Assembly (NCBI GenBank): GCA_001642415.1 | Contig: LTDK01000144.1 | Coordinates: forward strand, 1-64,000 | Direction of reading: 5' to 3' | Source: Nematocida ironsii | Taxonomy: Eukaryota > Microsporidia | DNA: 64,000 nucleotides | Shown: positions 37,458 to 46,074 of the stretch, one piece after another | Layout of the letters: each line of letters starts with the position of its first letter | Position numbering within the stretch: the stretch's first letter is position 1 | The notes under the pieces: model-generated | Seen by the model: only the letters and a program-made list of their open reading frames with translations | What the model was told of the DNA's origin: nothing | Databases searched by the model: none | Made by a program: the position numbers and the translations under genes

Positions 37458-39785
37458 ATGAATATTATACGTAGTATTCAGAGTATAGGAAGTACTTTAG
37501 TGTATGATAAGGAATTACTTACTAATGATATATATACAGTATATACAGGTTATTATAATAATAAGGAATGTACTATATTTAAGTATAAGTGTAATATAGA
37601 TAAGATATATCCATTATTAAGATATATTGATACATTAGATATACTACCAAGACTTTTTGAGTATAATAGTAAATATATTGTAACAGAAAGAATATATCCA
37701 TATAATAATACACATAGTGTAATAAATAATAATTATAACACATTGTGTAATAATAATACATTAAATATTACACATAGTGTAAATAATAATGATATATTTA
37801 CTGAGTATATAAATAGTATTATAAGTACAATTAATAATACATTATTAAATAATAATAATATAATATTAGTATCAATATATAACATAAAGGATGGTAATTT
37901 ATATAATAATACATTAAATAGTACACATAGTATAATAAGTAATAATAATGATACAATAAGTAATAAGTTATATAATAATAATAGTACATTAAATAGTACA
38001 CATAGTATACAAAGTAATAATAATGATACAATAAGTAATAAGTTATATAATAATAATAATACATTAAATAGTACACATAGTATACAAAGTAATAATAATA
38101 ATACAATAAGTAATAAGTTATATAATAATACAGAATATATTACACATAGTGTAAATAATATTAATAAGGATTGGGAATATTTACTTAGTAATAAGTTTAT
38201 TTCTTTATGGTCATTGTGTAATAATTGTAAATATAATGATAATTATGTAATAAGTAATGATTTATTTATTAAACCTTCTGATATATTTTATGATATAAAT
38301 TATAACACAAAGTTGATGATATTTCCAGTATTTACTGATCATTGTGTAATAAGTAATTCTATTAATATTATAACGGTAATTAATTATTTATTACATAATA
38401 GAATATATTACACATTATATATTATATTATTATATAATAAAAACATATTACCTGAATATTATTGTATGTCCGCTATAAAAAGACTACTAGATGAAATAGA
38501 ATGTGTAAGAGTAAAAGACTTATACTACATAGTAGATAAAGTTATAGGTAATAATATAGATAGGATTAATAACACAATGTGTAATAAGTTATACAATAGT
38601 ACAGAATATAAATTAGGAAATTTATCACATGATGAGATATTATTTATATTCAGTAAAATTTTTAAAAAAAATAACGAAGATTTTTATATTGAAAAAAACA
38701 AAAATATCAGCAAAGGGGGTTCTGGTATATTCAGTAAGTTTATTAAAACCATAAAAAATGGAAATTCTATAAGTAAAAATAAAGAAAAAGGTCACCCATC
38801 AGGGTATCCTAATAATAAAAGTATCAAAGACTGTGATAAAGTATCTAGTGGAGTACATCAGGAGAGTAATACTGTATTATTAGACAGTGATATGATTGTA
38901 TGTCCTATGTGTATTAATGTAAGAAATAAGAATAGAAAAAATAAAAATATTCCCAATAAGGAAATACCGTTAAATACCGTTATTTCTAAAAAAGGAAATA
39001 GTTCAGCAGATAAAAATTTAAATACAAAAAAACCAGATAATAATCCTAGTAACCCGGATATTTCTGATATAATCAGGATAATATTCTTATTATCACCGAA
39101 TTCTCCTTCTATTCTATTAAGGAATAAGCCATCATACATCTTAATTAAGTACTTTACAGTGCATTTATATAATTTATCAATTACAGATATAAATGAACTG
39201 TTTTTAATTTTATCAAAATCACAAATAACACCTGAAATAATAGAATTATTTTTTTATGGATTACCCGTTTTGTCATCTCCTAATAAGGTAATTTTCATAA
39301 ATATTTTAATAAGTAATATATCTTTAATAAGGATAGAATATATTTATAAGTACAGTAACATATTAATAGAAATACAAAATATTTTCAAATTAATAATTCC
39401 GTTATTATTAAGTGAAAAATATAAAATAGGAGTATATTTAGTGTTTATGCATATAAATAGGATAGATATAAGTGGTATTCAAGAGGTATTAACGGTTTTA
39501 ATTAAAAAAATAGACCGAGAAAGGATATCCGTTATAAAATACGTTATAAATTATTTAGATGAAAATTTTTGTAATAAAAAATGGAGTATTTTCAAAAGCA
39601 CCATCAAAGATCAGAAAAAAATGAAAAAAGAAGAGAAAGAAAGTGCCTGGTTAGAAAGAAAAGAGAAAAGAAATAAAACTTGGACAGAATTTATAGAAAA
39701 CGAGAAGAAAAGATTCTCAGGTGAATGTACACCCACAGAAAATCATAAAGAAAAAGAAAAAGGATGGGAAAATAACGAATGGTAA
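37458..39785 (+). CDS. SCY1-like pseudokinase (tentative), 775 aa
   Basis: The N-terminus has the pattern of a SCY1/Cex1-type pseudokinase: a Gly-poor first strand pair (SIGSTLVYDKELLTNDIYTVY), a strand with ECTIFKYK, then DTLDILPRLFEYNSKYIVTERIYPY. This family acts in COPI traffic or tRNA export. Kinase catalytic motifs are absent. Residues ~95-235 are dominated by Asn/Ser/Thr repeats of 23-25 residues (LYNNNSTLNSTHSI type) created by DNA repeats and copies of the ACACA-N-TGTGT word. Later come DWEYLLSNKFISLWSLC, a helical region, a Lys-rich CPMC-containing stretch (~residues 395-530), HEAT-like helices (~540-700), and a Lys/Glu tail. The family call is moderate to weak. The gene itself is well supported by the long frame. 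Confidence 0.45.
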   Translation: MNIIRSIQSIGSTLVYDKELLTNDIYTVYTGYYNNKECTIFKYKCNIDKIYPLLRYIDTLDILPRLFEYNSKYIVTERIYPYNNTHSVINNNYNTLCNNNTLNITHSVNNNDIFTEYINSIISTINNTLLNNNNIILVSIYNIKDGNLYNNTLNSTHSIISNNNDTISNKLYNNNSTLNSTHSIQSNNNDTISNKLYNNNNTLNSTHSIQSNNNNTISNKLYNNTEYITHSVNNINKDWEYLLSNKFISLWSLCNNCKYNDNYVISNDLFIKPSDIFYDINYNTKLMIFPVFTDHCVISNSINIITVINYLLHNRIYYTLYIILLYNKNILPEYYCMSAIKRLLDEIECVRVKDLYYIVDKVIGNNIDRINNTMCNKLYNSTEYKLGNLSHDEILFIFSKIFKKNNEDFYIEKNKNISKGGSGIFSKFIKTIKNGNSISKNKEKGHPSGYPNNKSIKDCDKVSSGVHQESNTVLLDSDMIVCPMCINVRNKNRKNKNIPNKEIPLNTVISKKGNSSADKNLNTKKPDNNPSNPDISDIIRIIFLLSPNSPSILLRNKPSYILIKYFTVHLYNLSITDINELFLILSKSQITPEIIELFFYGLPVLSSPNKVIFINILISNISLIRIEYIYKYSNILIEIQNIFKLIIPLLLSEKYKIGVYLVFMHINRIDISGIQEVLTVLIKKIDRERISVIKYVINYLDENFCNKKWSIFKSTIKDQKKMKKEEKESAWLERKEKRNKTWTEFIENEKKRFSGECTPTENHKEKEKGWENNEW
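37895..38135 (+). repeat. In-frame ~75 bp tandem repeats inside the SCY1-like gene
   Basis: Three to four units encode LYNN(N)(S/N)TLNSTHSI-x-SNNN-x-TISNK. Each unit carries an ACACATAGTAT word, and unit lengths are multiples of three. The central units differ by only a few bases, so the expansion looks recent. Confidence 0.85.
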
Positions 39786-40250
39786 ATTAATTACTATATT
39801 AGGAAATAAGAAATAAAATAAAAATTTATATCATATACAATATAATACACAATGCATAATAAATAGTGTACAGTAATAAGTACATAATATAATACACAAT
39901 GTATAATAAGTTTACAGTAATAAGTACACATTGTATAATAAGTTTACAATAACATAATAGTGTAAAGTAATAAATATACAATATAATACACAATGTATAA
40001 TAAATAGTGTACAGTAATAAGTACATAATATAATACACATTGTGTATTAATTATTACTTAGTACACAGTGTATAATATGTAATGAATAAATTATTTTAAT
40101 TTAATATACTCATGTATTACATTGTATAATATATTACACAATGTGTAATAAGTTTATTACTTAATACATCATATGTGATAAGTTTATTATTTATTATACA
40201 TTATATCATATATTTTAATTATTTATTATACAATGTGTAATAAATATTTT
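39786..40250. repeat. Repeat-filled spacer with a ~69 bp direct repeat
   Basis: A segment of about 69 bp starting ATATACAATATAATACACAATG occurs at about 39834 and again at about 39974, with one or two differences, 140 bp apart. Between and around the copies are further ACACAATGTATAATAAGTTTACA units. The last palindromic word contains an ATG at 40233 that is in frame with the following gene. Confidence 0.75.
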
Positions 40251-40763
40251 ATGAATAAACTATACTTAATAATATACTTAAGCCTATTACTTATTGTACA
40301 ATGTGCAAATTATATTAAATATAACACATTGTGTAATAAACAATGTAAAGAATGTGGTTCAAAAATACCAAGATATATTACACAACCTGTAAAAAGTAAT
40401 AATCAATCTAATATTTTATACACAATGAGTACTAAGTATACAAATAATAAAATTAAAAGAAAAAGGAAAGAAATACAAGATAAAAATTTTAAAGAGGCGG
40501 AGGAGAGGAGAGACTATCAGAAACAACAAGATATAATAAGAAAGAGAATGAAGGAGTTAGAAAGAGAAATGAAAGCATTAAATATTAAACAAATGAAGAT
40601 ATCAAGAGAACTAGCAAAGGAGAATTATAATAAGAAGAGATACCCGTATAATATACCAAGACCAGGAAGTGTAATATATAATGAACAGATTAATTCATTA
40701 AATACAACAGAAAATAAACCAAAATATAATACACAATGTGTAAAAAATAAAAGTACATTTTAA
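40251..40763 (+). CDS. Small secreted coiled-coil protein, hypothetical, 170 aa
   Basis: I use the ATG at 40251 (MNKLYLIIYLSLLLIVQCA), which gives a typical signal peptide ending near QCA. An ATG six codons upstream lies inside the repeat word ACAATGTGTAATAA and is a less likely start. The mature part has four Cys in its first 30 residues (CN-x-QC-x2-C pattern), a Lys/Glu/Arg-rich coiled coil at ~residues 70-130, and a polar tail. Five copies of the palindromic word lie in the gene and are translated as NTLCN, YTMST and NTQCV. No family is recognised. It could be a host-exposed secreted protein. Confidence 0.55.
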   Translation: MNKLYLIIYLSLLLIVQCANYIKYNTLCNKQCKECGSKIPRYITQPVKSNNQSNILYTMSTKYTNNKIKRKRKEIQDKNFKEAEERRDYQKQQDIIRKRMKELEREMKALNIKQMKISRELAKENYNKKRYPYNIPRPGSVIYNEQINSLNTTENKPKYNTQCVKNKSTF

Positions 40764-40897
40764 TTATAAGACAATGTGTAATAAATAAAATAATGAATAA
40801 AAAATAAAATAAAAAATAAAAATAAAATGTATAATAATTAGTCTGTATTACAACCGAATATAAATTATAATAGTACTTTAAAATTACTTAGTTAAAT

Positions 40898-41848
40898 TTA
40901 CTTATAATTCTTGGTGTGTATTTGATTATTCTGTAAATATTTCCTTATTTCAGATATTTTTATGACATTTTCTGGATTTTTCAGGTTTTTTCTTGTTTTT
41001 ATTTCCTTTTTAGGAATATTTAACTGAATTTCCTCTGAAAAAAGTAATTCCTGAATACTTTCCTGAATATTTTCCATTTTTACAGTGTGCTTGTGACAAA
41101 TATCATACTGTACAGGTACTTTTTTATTAAAAACCGTTATGTTCGTGTATATTTTGTATGTAAAACAAAATTTATTGCAAATATAACAGTTTTTTACCAT
41201 AAAAATATTTTTAAATACCGAAAAAGGAAGATATTTTTTTATATTTCCGTTATAATTAACTAAATATTCCGTTATAATATTACATAACGATAATTCAGGT
41301 TTAATAACAGCAGTTACACTCTCAGGAGAAGAGAAATTAAAATCAACTAAATAAGGCAGTTCTAATATCCTGGGTGATGCATACTTTATATTACTCCTTA
41401 GTATAGTAATACTCTGTAATGTTTTAATTTCCGTTATGACAGTTGGAAATTCTTCAAATAAATTACCTGAAACATCAATTACTTTTAAATTTAAAAATTT
41501 TACAGATTCAGGTAATTCCGTTATTTGATTATCTGCTAAATTTAATTCTTGTAAGAGTTTTAACTCCTTTATCTCTGATGGAACAGAAGTTATCCTGTTC
41601 TTACATAAATAAAGAATACTTAAATCCTTTAATTCTTTTATTTCAGGTGGAATTTCCGTTATTTTATTACAACAAATTTGTAAAATTTTGATTTTCCTTA
41701 AATATTTTATATTTCTGTTGATATTTATGATATTATTCTTACATAAATACAGATATAAAATATTTTTGTTTGTTTTGATTTCTTCTTTTTTTTTATTAAC
41801 AATTTTTATTCCTATGCTTACTTCTGGTACACTAACAACAACTCCCAT
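40898..41848 (-). CDS. Leucine-rich-repeat protein with N-myristoylation-like start and Cys/His cluster, 316 aa
   Basis: MGVVVS at the N-terminus fits a G2-x3-S6 myristoylation signal, suggesting membrane association. Residues ~30-175 form five or six short LRRs with typical patterns, for example LQICCNKITEIPPEI, LYLCKNRITSVPSEI, LNLADNQITELPESV and IDVSGNLFEEFPTVI. After a linker, residues ~215-255 hold CYICNKFC and YDICHKHT, which could bind zinc. This layout resembles microsporidian LRR proteins of the Ras-suppressor/SHOC2 type in the repeats only. The partner is unknown. It lies on the minus strand between two plus-strand genes. Confidence 0.75.
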   Translation of the reverse strand: MGVVVSVPEVSIGIKIVNKKKEEIKTNKNILYLYLCKNNIININRNIKYLRKIKILQICCNKITEIPPEIKELKDLSILYLCKNRITSVPSEIKELKLLQELNLADNQITELPESVKFLNLKVIDVSGNLFEEFPTVITEIKTLQSITILRSNIKYASPRILELPYLVDFNFSSPESVTAVIKPELSLCNIITEYLVNYNGNIKKYLPFSVFKNIFMVKNCYICNKFCFTYKIYTNITVFNKKVPVQYDICHKHTVKMENIQESIQELLFSEEIQLNIPKKEIKTRKNLKNPENVIKISEIRKYLQNNQIHTKNYK

Positions 41849-42216
41849 TTTAGAATATTCAGAAATTTAAAGTATATGTATAAAAAATAAAGTACTTGTT
41901 GTTCATTGTGTAATATAATTGGATAAAATATACGTGGTATAATTGGTTAGTATATGCATAGTATTTACTATACTATATGTAATATATAATAAATATAATA
42001 CACAATACATAATATATAATAAACATATTAAGTTACATAACTTATTACACATATAGCATAACTTATTACGCAATGCATACTAAATAATACACCATAACAT
42101 AACTTATTACACATTGTATATAACTTATTACACATATAACATAACTTATTACACATTGTGTGCTATTTATTATTTATTATACTATTATTTATAAATTCTA
42201 TTATATTATTTTTTTT
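41849..42216. repeat. Divergent spacer with ACTTATTACACATATAACATA units
   Basis: 368 bp carrying the promoters of the LRR and capping-enzyme genes. From about 41995 to 42160 it consists of ATAACTTATTACACATTGTGT-like units, five or six copies. A T-rich run directly precedes the ATG at 42217, as before several other starts here. Confidence 0.65.
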
Positions 42217-43377
42217 ATGGATGTGAATATGCTTACACTTGGTACTATTCTACCACAAGATATGACTAATTCTATACTAAATGAGATTAAATCCATATGT
42301 AACTTTAAATATAATGGATTCTACGGACCACAGCCAGTCTCTTTAACTAAAGAATCATTAAATTTAATTAAATCAATGGATTATTACGTATGTGAGAAGA
42401 GTGATGGACTAAGAGCATTATTATACTATAAATATACTAATAGTACAGTAGAAATATACTTTATAACCAGAAATAATGAAATATTTATAAGTAATTGTGT
42501 TATAAACAATGATATACAAGTAAAAGGTAGATACTTAATGGATGGAGAAGTAATCCAAGATAAATCAGGTAATTTCCAGTATATTATATTTGATATGGCA
42601 ATATTTAACAGTAAAAGTATCTGTAAGCATAATTTAAATGAAAGATTAACAATGGCAATGAAATTTTTACAAATAAGTGAAGAGAGAAGGAGGGAGAGAG
42701 AAAATCAGAAAAGACAAAAAATAGAAAAAAATGATAAAAAAATAGATGAGATAAGGGAGAAAGAAGATCACCAAGATAAAATAAGTAAAAATAATAACCC
42801 TGTTGAACTAACTGTATTATTAAAGAGAATGCATAAGAGTTATGGTATAAGTGAAATATTCTCAGAAATAATACCAAAATTATCCCATGAGAATGATGGA
42901 TTAATATTTACATGTGTAAATTATCCATACATTCCAGGTACTTGTGAATATTTCCTAAAATGGAAACCACCTCATTTAAATTCAGTTGATTTCCGTATAA
43001 GGAAACTTTCAGATATTTTTTATAAATTATTCGTAATACATAACGGTAATGAAATATTTTATGATATATTCTGTTATAACGTAAATAATCATTATAATAT
43101 AAGTAATGATCAGGAAATAGATGGATTAATAGGAGAATTCTGTTATAATCCTAAAGAATATGCATTAGATACAGAATATACACAAGTAAAAGGGAATTGG
43201 TCATTATTACGTATACGTACAGATAAATTATTACCAAATGCGTATAAGACTGTACTAAATATAGTAAATACTGTATATGAGAATATAACATATAAGGAAT
43301 TAGTCAGGAATACATTAGAAATAAGGAATAATTGGAAAGAGAGGGAGAGAAATAAATACACAATGTGTAATAAATAA
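42217..43377 (+). CDS. CEG1: mRNA capping enzyme, guanylyltransferase, 386 aa
   Basis: It transfers GMP from GTP to the diphosphate 5' end of nascent mRNA via a lysyl-GMP intermediate. Motif I is EKSDGLRALL (nucleotidyl Lys ~residue 61). Motif III is LMDGEVIQD (~108), with the following IIFDMA. Motif IV is HENDGLIFTC (~225). Motif V is LKWKPP (~248), and motif VI is LLRIRTDKLLPNAY (~330). A Lys/Glu/Arg-rich insertion (about residues 152-195) sits between motifs III/IIIa and IV, and is unusual for the family. I choose the ATG at 42217 (MDVNMLTLG). The open frame extends 19 hydrophobic codons upstream through repeat DNA, which would give an implausible membrane segment. The stop codon lies in the repeat word ACACAATGTGTAATAAATAA, so the last residues (TMCNK) are repeat-encoded. 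Confidence 0.9.
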   Translation: MDVNMLTLGTILPQDMTNSILNEIKSICNFKYNGFYGPQPVSLTKESLNLIKSMDYYVCEKSDGLRALLYYKYTNSTVEIYFITRNNEIFISNCVINNDIQVKGRYLMDGEVIQDKSGNFQYIIFDMAIFNSKSICKHNLNERLTMAMKFLQISEERRRERENQKRQKIEKNDKKIDEIREKEDHQDKISKNNNPVELTVLLKRMHKSYGISEIFSEIIPKLSHENDGLIFTCVNYPYIPGTCEYFLKWKPPHLNSVDFRIRKLSDIFYKLFVIHNGNEIFYDIFCYNVNNHYNISNDQEIDGLIGEFCYNPKEYALDTEYTQVKGNWSLLRIRTDKLLPNAYKTVLNIVNTVYENITYKELVRNTLEIRNNWKERERNKYTMCNK

Positions 43378-43528
43378 ATTTAAATATAAAAATTTTAATA
43401 AAATAAAAAATAAAAATGAAAGATAATGCAAATATATAACTAGACTAATTATAGATAACTGTATTGTATTAGATATAAATGAGTTAGATACACCTAGATT
43501 AAATACAACAGGAGATAGACTAAATATA

Positions 43529-43825
43529 ATGGAAGATAGACTAAATAGACCAAATAATACACTAAATAATACACTAAATAATACACCAAATATACCAAGT
43601 ACATCAGAATACAGTGTATATACGTTAAATACATCAGAAGATAACATACATAGACCAAATACACCAGATAATATACCAAATATACCAGAAGATAGATTAA
43701 ATACAACAGAAGATACCATAGATACAAAATCATTATGTTTTAAAGTATTTGTGATAATTATATGTACTATTGTATGCTTATTACTACTGTATACACCAGT
43801 AATACACAGTTTATTAAGAAATTAA
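43529..43825 (+). CDS. Short Asn/Thr/Pro-rich protein with C-terminal membrane anchor, 98 aa
   Basis: Residues 1-65 are low-complexity and hydrophilic with repeated NTLNNT, IPNIPED and RLNTTED words. One strong membrane segment follows (VFVIIICTIVCLLLLYTPVI), giving a tail-anchored topology. The same codon bias continues for about 34 codons upstream without any ATG (reading ...LDTPRLNTTGDRLNI). The original gene may therefore have started further 5' and lost its start, or the upstream part may be non-coding repeat. The short length and repetitive content leave real doubt about expression. Confidence 0.4.
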   Translation: MEDRLNRPNNTLNNTLNNTPNIPSTSEYSVYTLNTSEDNIHRPNTPDNIPNIPEDRLNTTEDTIDTKSLCFKVFVIIICTIVCLLLLYTPVIHSLLRN

Positions 43826-44329
43826 AATATATTACATATTGTGTAATAAATTGTATAGAATATATTACACATTGTATATAAAGTTATATTACAATATTTT
43901 TATATTTTAAATATTTATGCACTCTGTTGTAATATAGACTAATTTTCTGTTGTAATTAGTCTATGTTATATACTTATACATAAAATACAAAAATAATAAA
44001 AATATTTATGTATAACTTATTATGTAATGTGTAATAAATTATATATAATTTATTATACAATATGTAATATATTTTATTATTATACTAGTATGTATAAATA
44101 GACTAATTAATATATTTTATAATACACTATGTAGTATATATATACAATATATAGTATATAATGTGTAATAAATTATATATAACTTATTATATAATGCGTA
44201 ATAAGTAATATATAATGTGTAATAAGTAATGCACATTGTGTAATAAGTAATATACAGTGAATTAATGAATAAATTTTAAAGTAATAACCCGATATAACCC
44301 GAAATTAAAATATCAAATTTATTTATGGA
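43826..44329. repeat. Spacer with palindromic repeats and tandem TAACCCGA words
   Basis: About 500 bp with scattered ATGTGTAATAAATTATATATAA-like units, two TAGACTAATTWT words, and a dense cluster between 44150 and 44250. TAACCCGATATAACCCGA lies at 44284-44301, just beyond the 3' end of the next minus-strand gene. No gene. Confidence 0.6.
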
Positions 44330-45961
44330 TTAAATGGTTAGTCTGCGCGTATGCTGATAGAATATGGAAAGAATAGATAAAATAATAAATATTGATAGGA
44401 TTGTAAAGCACATAACCATTGCACCTATGTTCTTGCCCCTCTCCTCTAACATACTGTTATTATTGGACATTCTGATGGTTTTAGACCGGTCTAGTAATGT
44501 ACTGTACTGAATGTACTGATGGTGTACATACGTGTTTGCATGATTAAATATACAGTTCTCTACAATAATCACTCTAAGACCGGGCATAGAAACAAGTACT
44601 TCTAGAAGGTTTGGTATTTGACTGTTATACACACTGAGTGTTCTGAGCCTGTATAACTTATAAAAACAAAAAGGCATTTCATGCTTGCCTTGTAAGTCTG
44701 AAAAAGAAAGTGTACGGATTATTCTGAGAAGATTGATCCAGTCACTCTTCTCTTTTGGAAAGCTTTCTTTTAATAACCGTATGTATACGCCATTCACAAA
44801 TATTTCTAAATTAATAATAGTCACTAATTGAAGAAATTCTGCTATTTGCTCTTCTTCTTCTGGGGTGAGTATGCACATCTCAGATACGAACTGATTCCTG
44901 CCTGGGAGGGAGAGAGTGTTTTTCTGGTTTAGTGCATTATACGTGATAATCGTGACATTATTGTATATGTGTGTGGATATGTGCTTGAGAAGTATACTCC
45001 ATTTTTTGAATGCTTTTTTATAACAGCAGAATACAACTTGTTCCTTCTGTATGACTAAGTATGAAAGAACTTTGTTTATATACGCACTGTATCCAGGAAG
45101 AATATCATTAGATGAGTTAATCATAGTATTATTCTGTGCTGAGAATGGGGTTTTACTTAAATATATTACCTCTAAATATATATTTGGATTGCATATTACA
45201 ACTAAAGGAATACTTCCCATGTAATTTGTATGTATAACTAAGTGCAGTGTACATGGTACTAATTTTATTGAAGAATAATCTATTCTTAGATTGTTTACTC
45301 TTTCAGCACTTATGGTGATTTCTTCAGCAGATGCCATATCAAGTAGGGATAAGTTCATGTTAAAGGAATAATTCTTGAAGAAAAAGGTTTTTGCTTTTGG
45401 GAGGGTTAAAGTAATATCCTGTGATAGTGTGATATAATTCATGTCCAGAATGAGTGTTTTAAGCCCATAGCATTTTGATAGATTAGAAAGACAGGCAGTA
45501 ATTGTATAGTTTTCTTTTTTATTAATAACTATGCATACGGTTTCTAGTGGTGCAATACTTGCAAGTATTGTTATTAGCTGGTTAGTGATGAGTTCTGGAC
45601 GTCTTATTATGACTTCATTTATTCTGGGCAGCCATCTGGCAAGAAATTCATCTAACTCTATGCCTTCAGGTGGGAGAGTATTCAGTCTCTCTGATCTTGT
45701 AGTGACTCGTATGCAAATTGCATTATTAAGACTATACTCTAAAACAGTTTTGTCCATAAAAGAAATAATTATAAATTCACTCTCTTGTGTGCAAACTTGC
45801 CAACTGTAGTCCTTTAAACTAAAAACATTACTGGCTTGTGCGTATAAGGACATAGTCGATATAACTGCTAACATATACATAATCATATGCAATCCCCAAT
45901 ATTTTGGTCTTTTTTCTTGTGTGTGTCTCCATGTTTCTGAGTACAAGCTTATTCTTAGCAT
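44330..45961 (-). CDS. Type I membrane or secreted LRR-like protein, 543 aa
   Basis: After a ~24-residue polar N-terminus comes a signal-like hydrophobic stretch (MIMYMLAVISTMSLYAQA). The ATG inside it (MIMYML) is an alternative start. The ectodomain has degenerate leucine-rich patterns (LKTLILDMNYITL, LRIIRTLSFSDL, LYRLRTLSVYNSQIPNLLEVL, LRVIIVENCIF). A membrane span near the C-terminus (VMCFTILSIFIILSILSIFY) is followed by a short basic tail, which fits a surface-exposed type I protein. It is head-to-head with the LRR-RING gene 113 bp away and probably shares ancestry with it, since both have signal, LRR-like body and similar size blocks. The function is unknown. Confidence 0.75.
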   Translation of the reverse strand: MLRISLYSETWRHTQEKRPKYWGLHMIMYMLAVISTMSLYAQASNVFSLKDYSWQVCTQESEFIIISFMDKTVLEYSLNNAICIRVTTRSERLNTLPPEGIELDEFLARWLPRINEVIIRRPELITNQLITILASIAPLETVCIVINKKENYTITACLSNLSKCYGLKTLILDMNYITLSQDITLTLPKAKTFFFKNYSFNMNLSLLDMASAEEITISAERVNNLRIDYSSIKLVPCTLHLVIHTNYMGSIPLVVICNPNIYLEVIYLSKTPFSAQNNTMINSSNDILPGYSAYINKVLSYLVIQKEQVVFCCYKKAFKKWSILLKHISTHIYNNVTIITYNALNQKNTLSLPGRNQFVSEMCILTPEEEEQIAEFLQLVTIINLEIFVNGVYIRLLKESFPKEKSDWINLLRIIRTLSFSDLQGKHEMPFCFYKLYRLRTLSVYNSQIPNLLEVLVSMPGLRVIIVENCIFNHANTYVHHQYIQYSTLLDRSKTIRMSNNNSMLEERGKNIGAMVMCFTILSIFIILSILSIFYQHTRRLTI

Positions 45962-46074
45962 GGTTTACAGGTGTATTTTGGATTATACTTATTGGAGTAT
46001 ATATTTATTGGATGCTTTAGTTATGCTCTGATTGGTCACTCAGAAATAAAGATGTTTACATATCTGGTGGATTA

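Noticed and set aside
37579..38106. Tyr-rich minus-strand frames over the SCY1-like gene and similar ones in repeat spacers (for example 39826-40038)
   Set aside because: They are antisense readings of AAT/TAT repeats and have no domain or start context.
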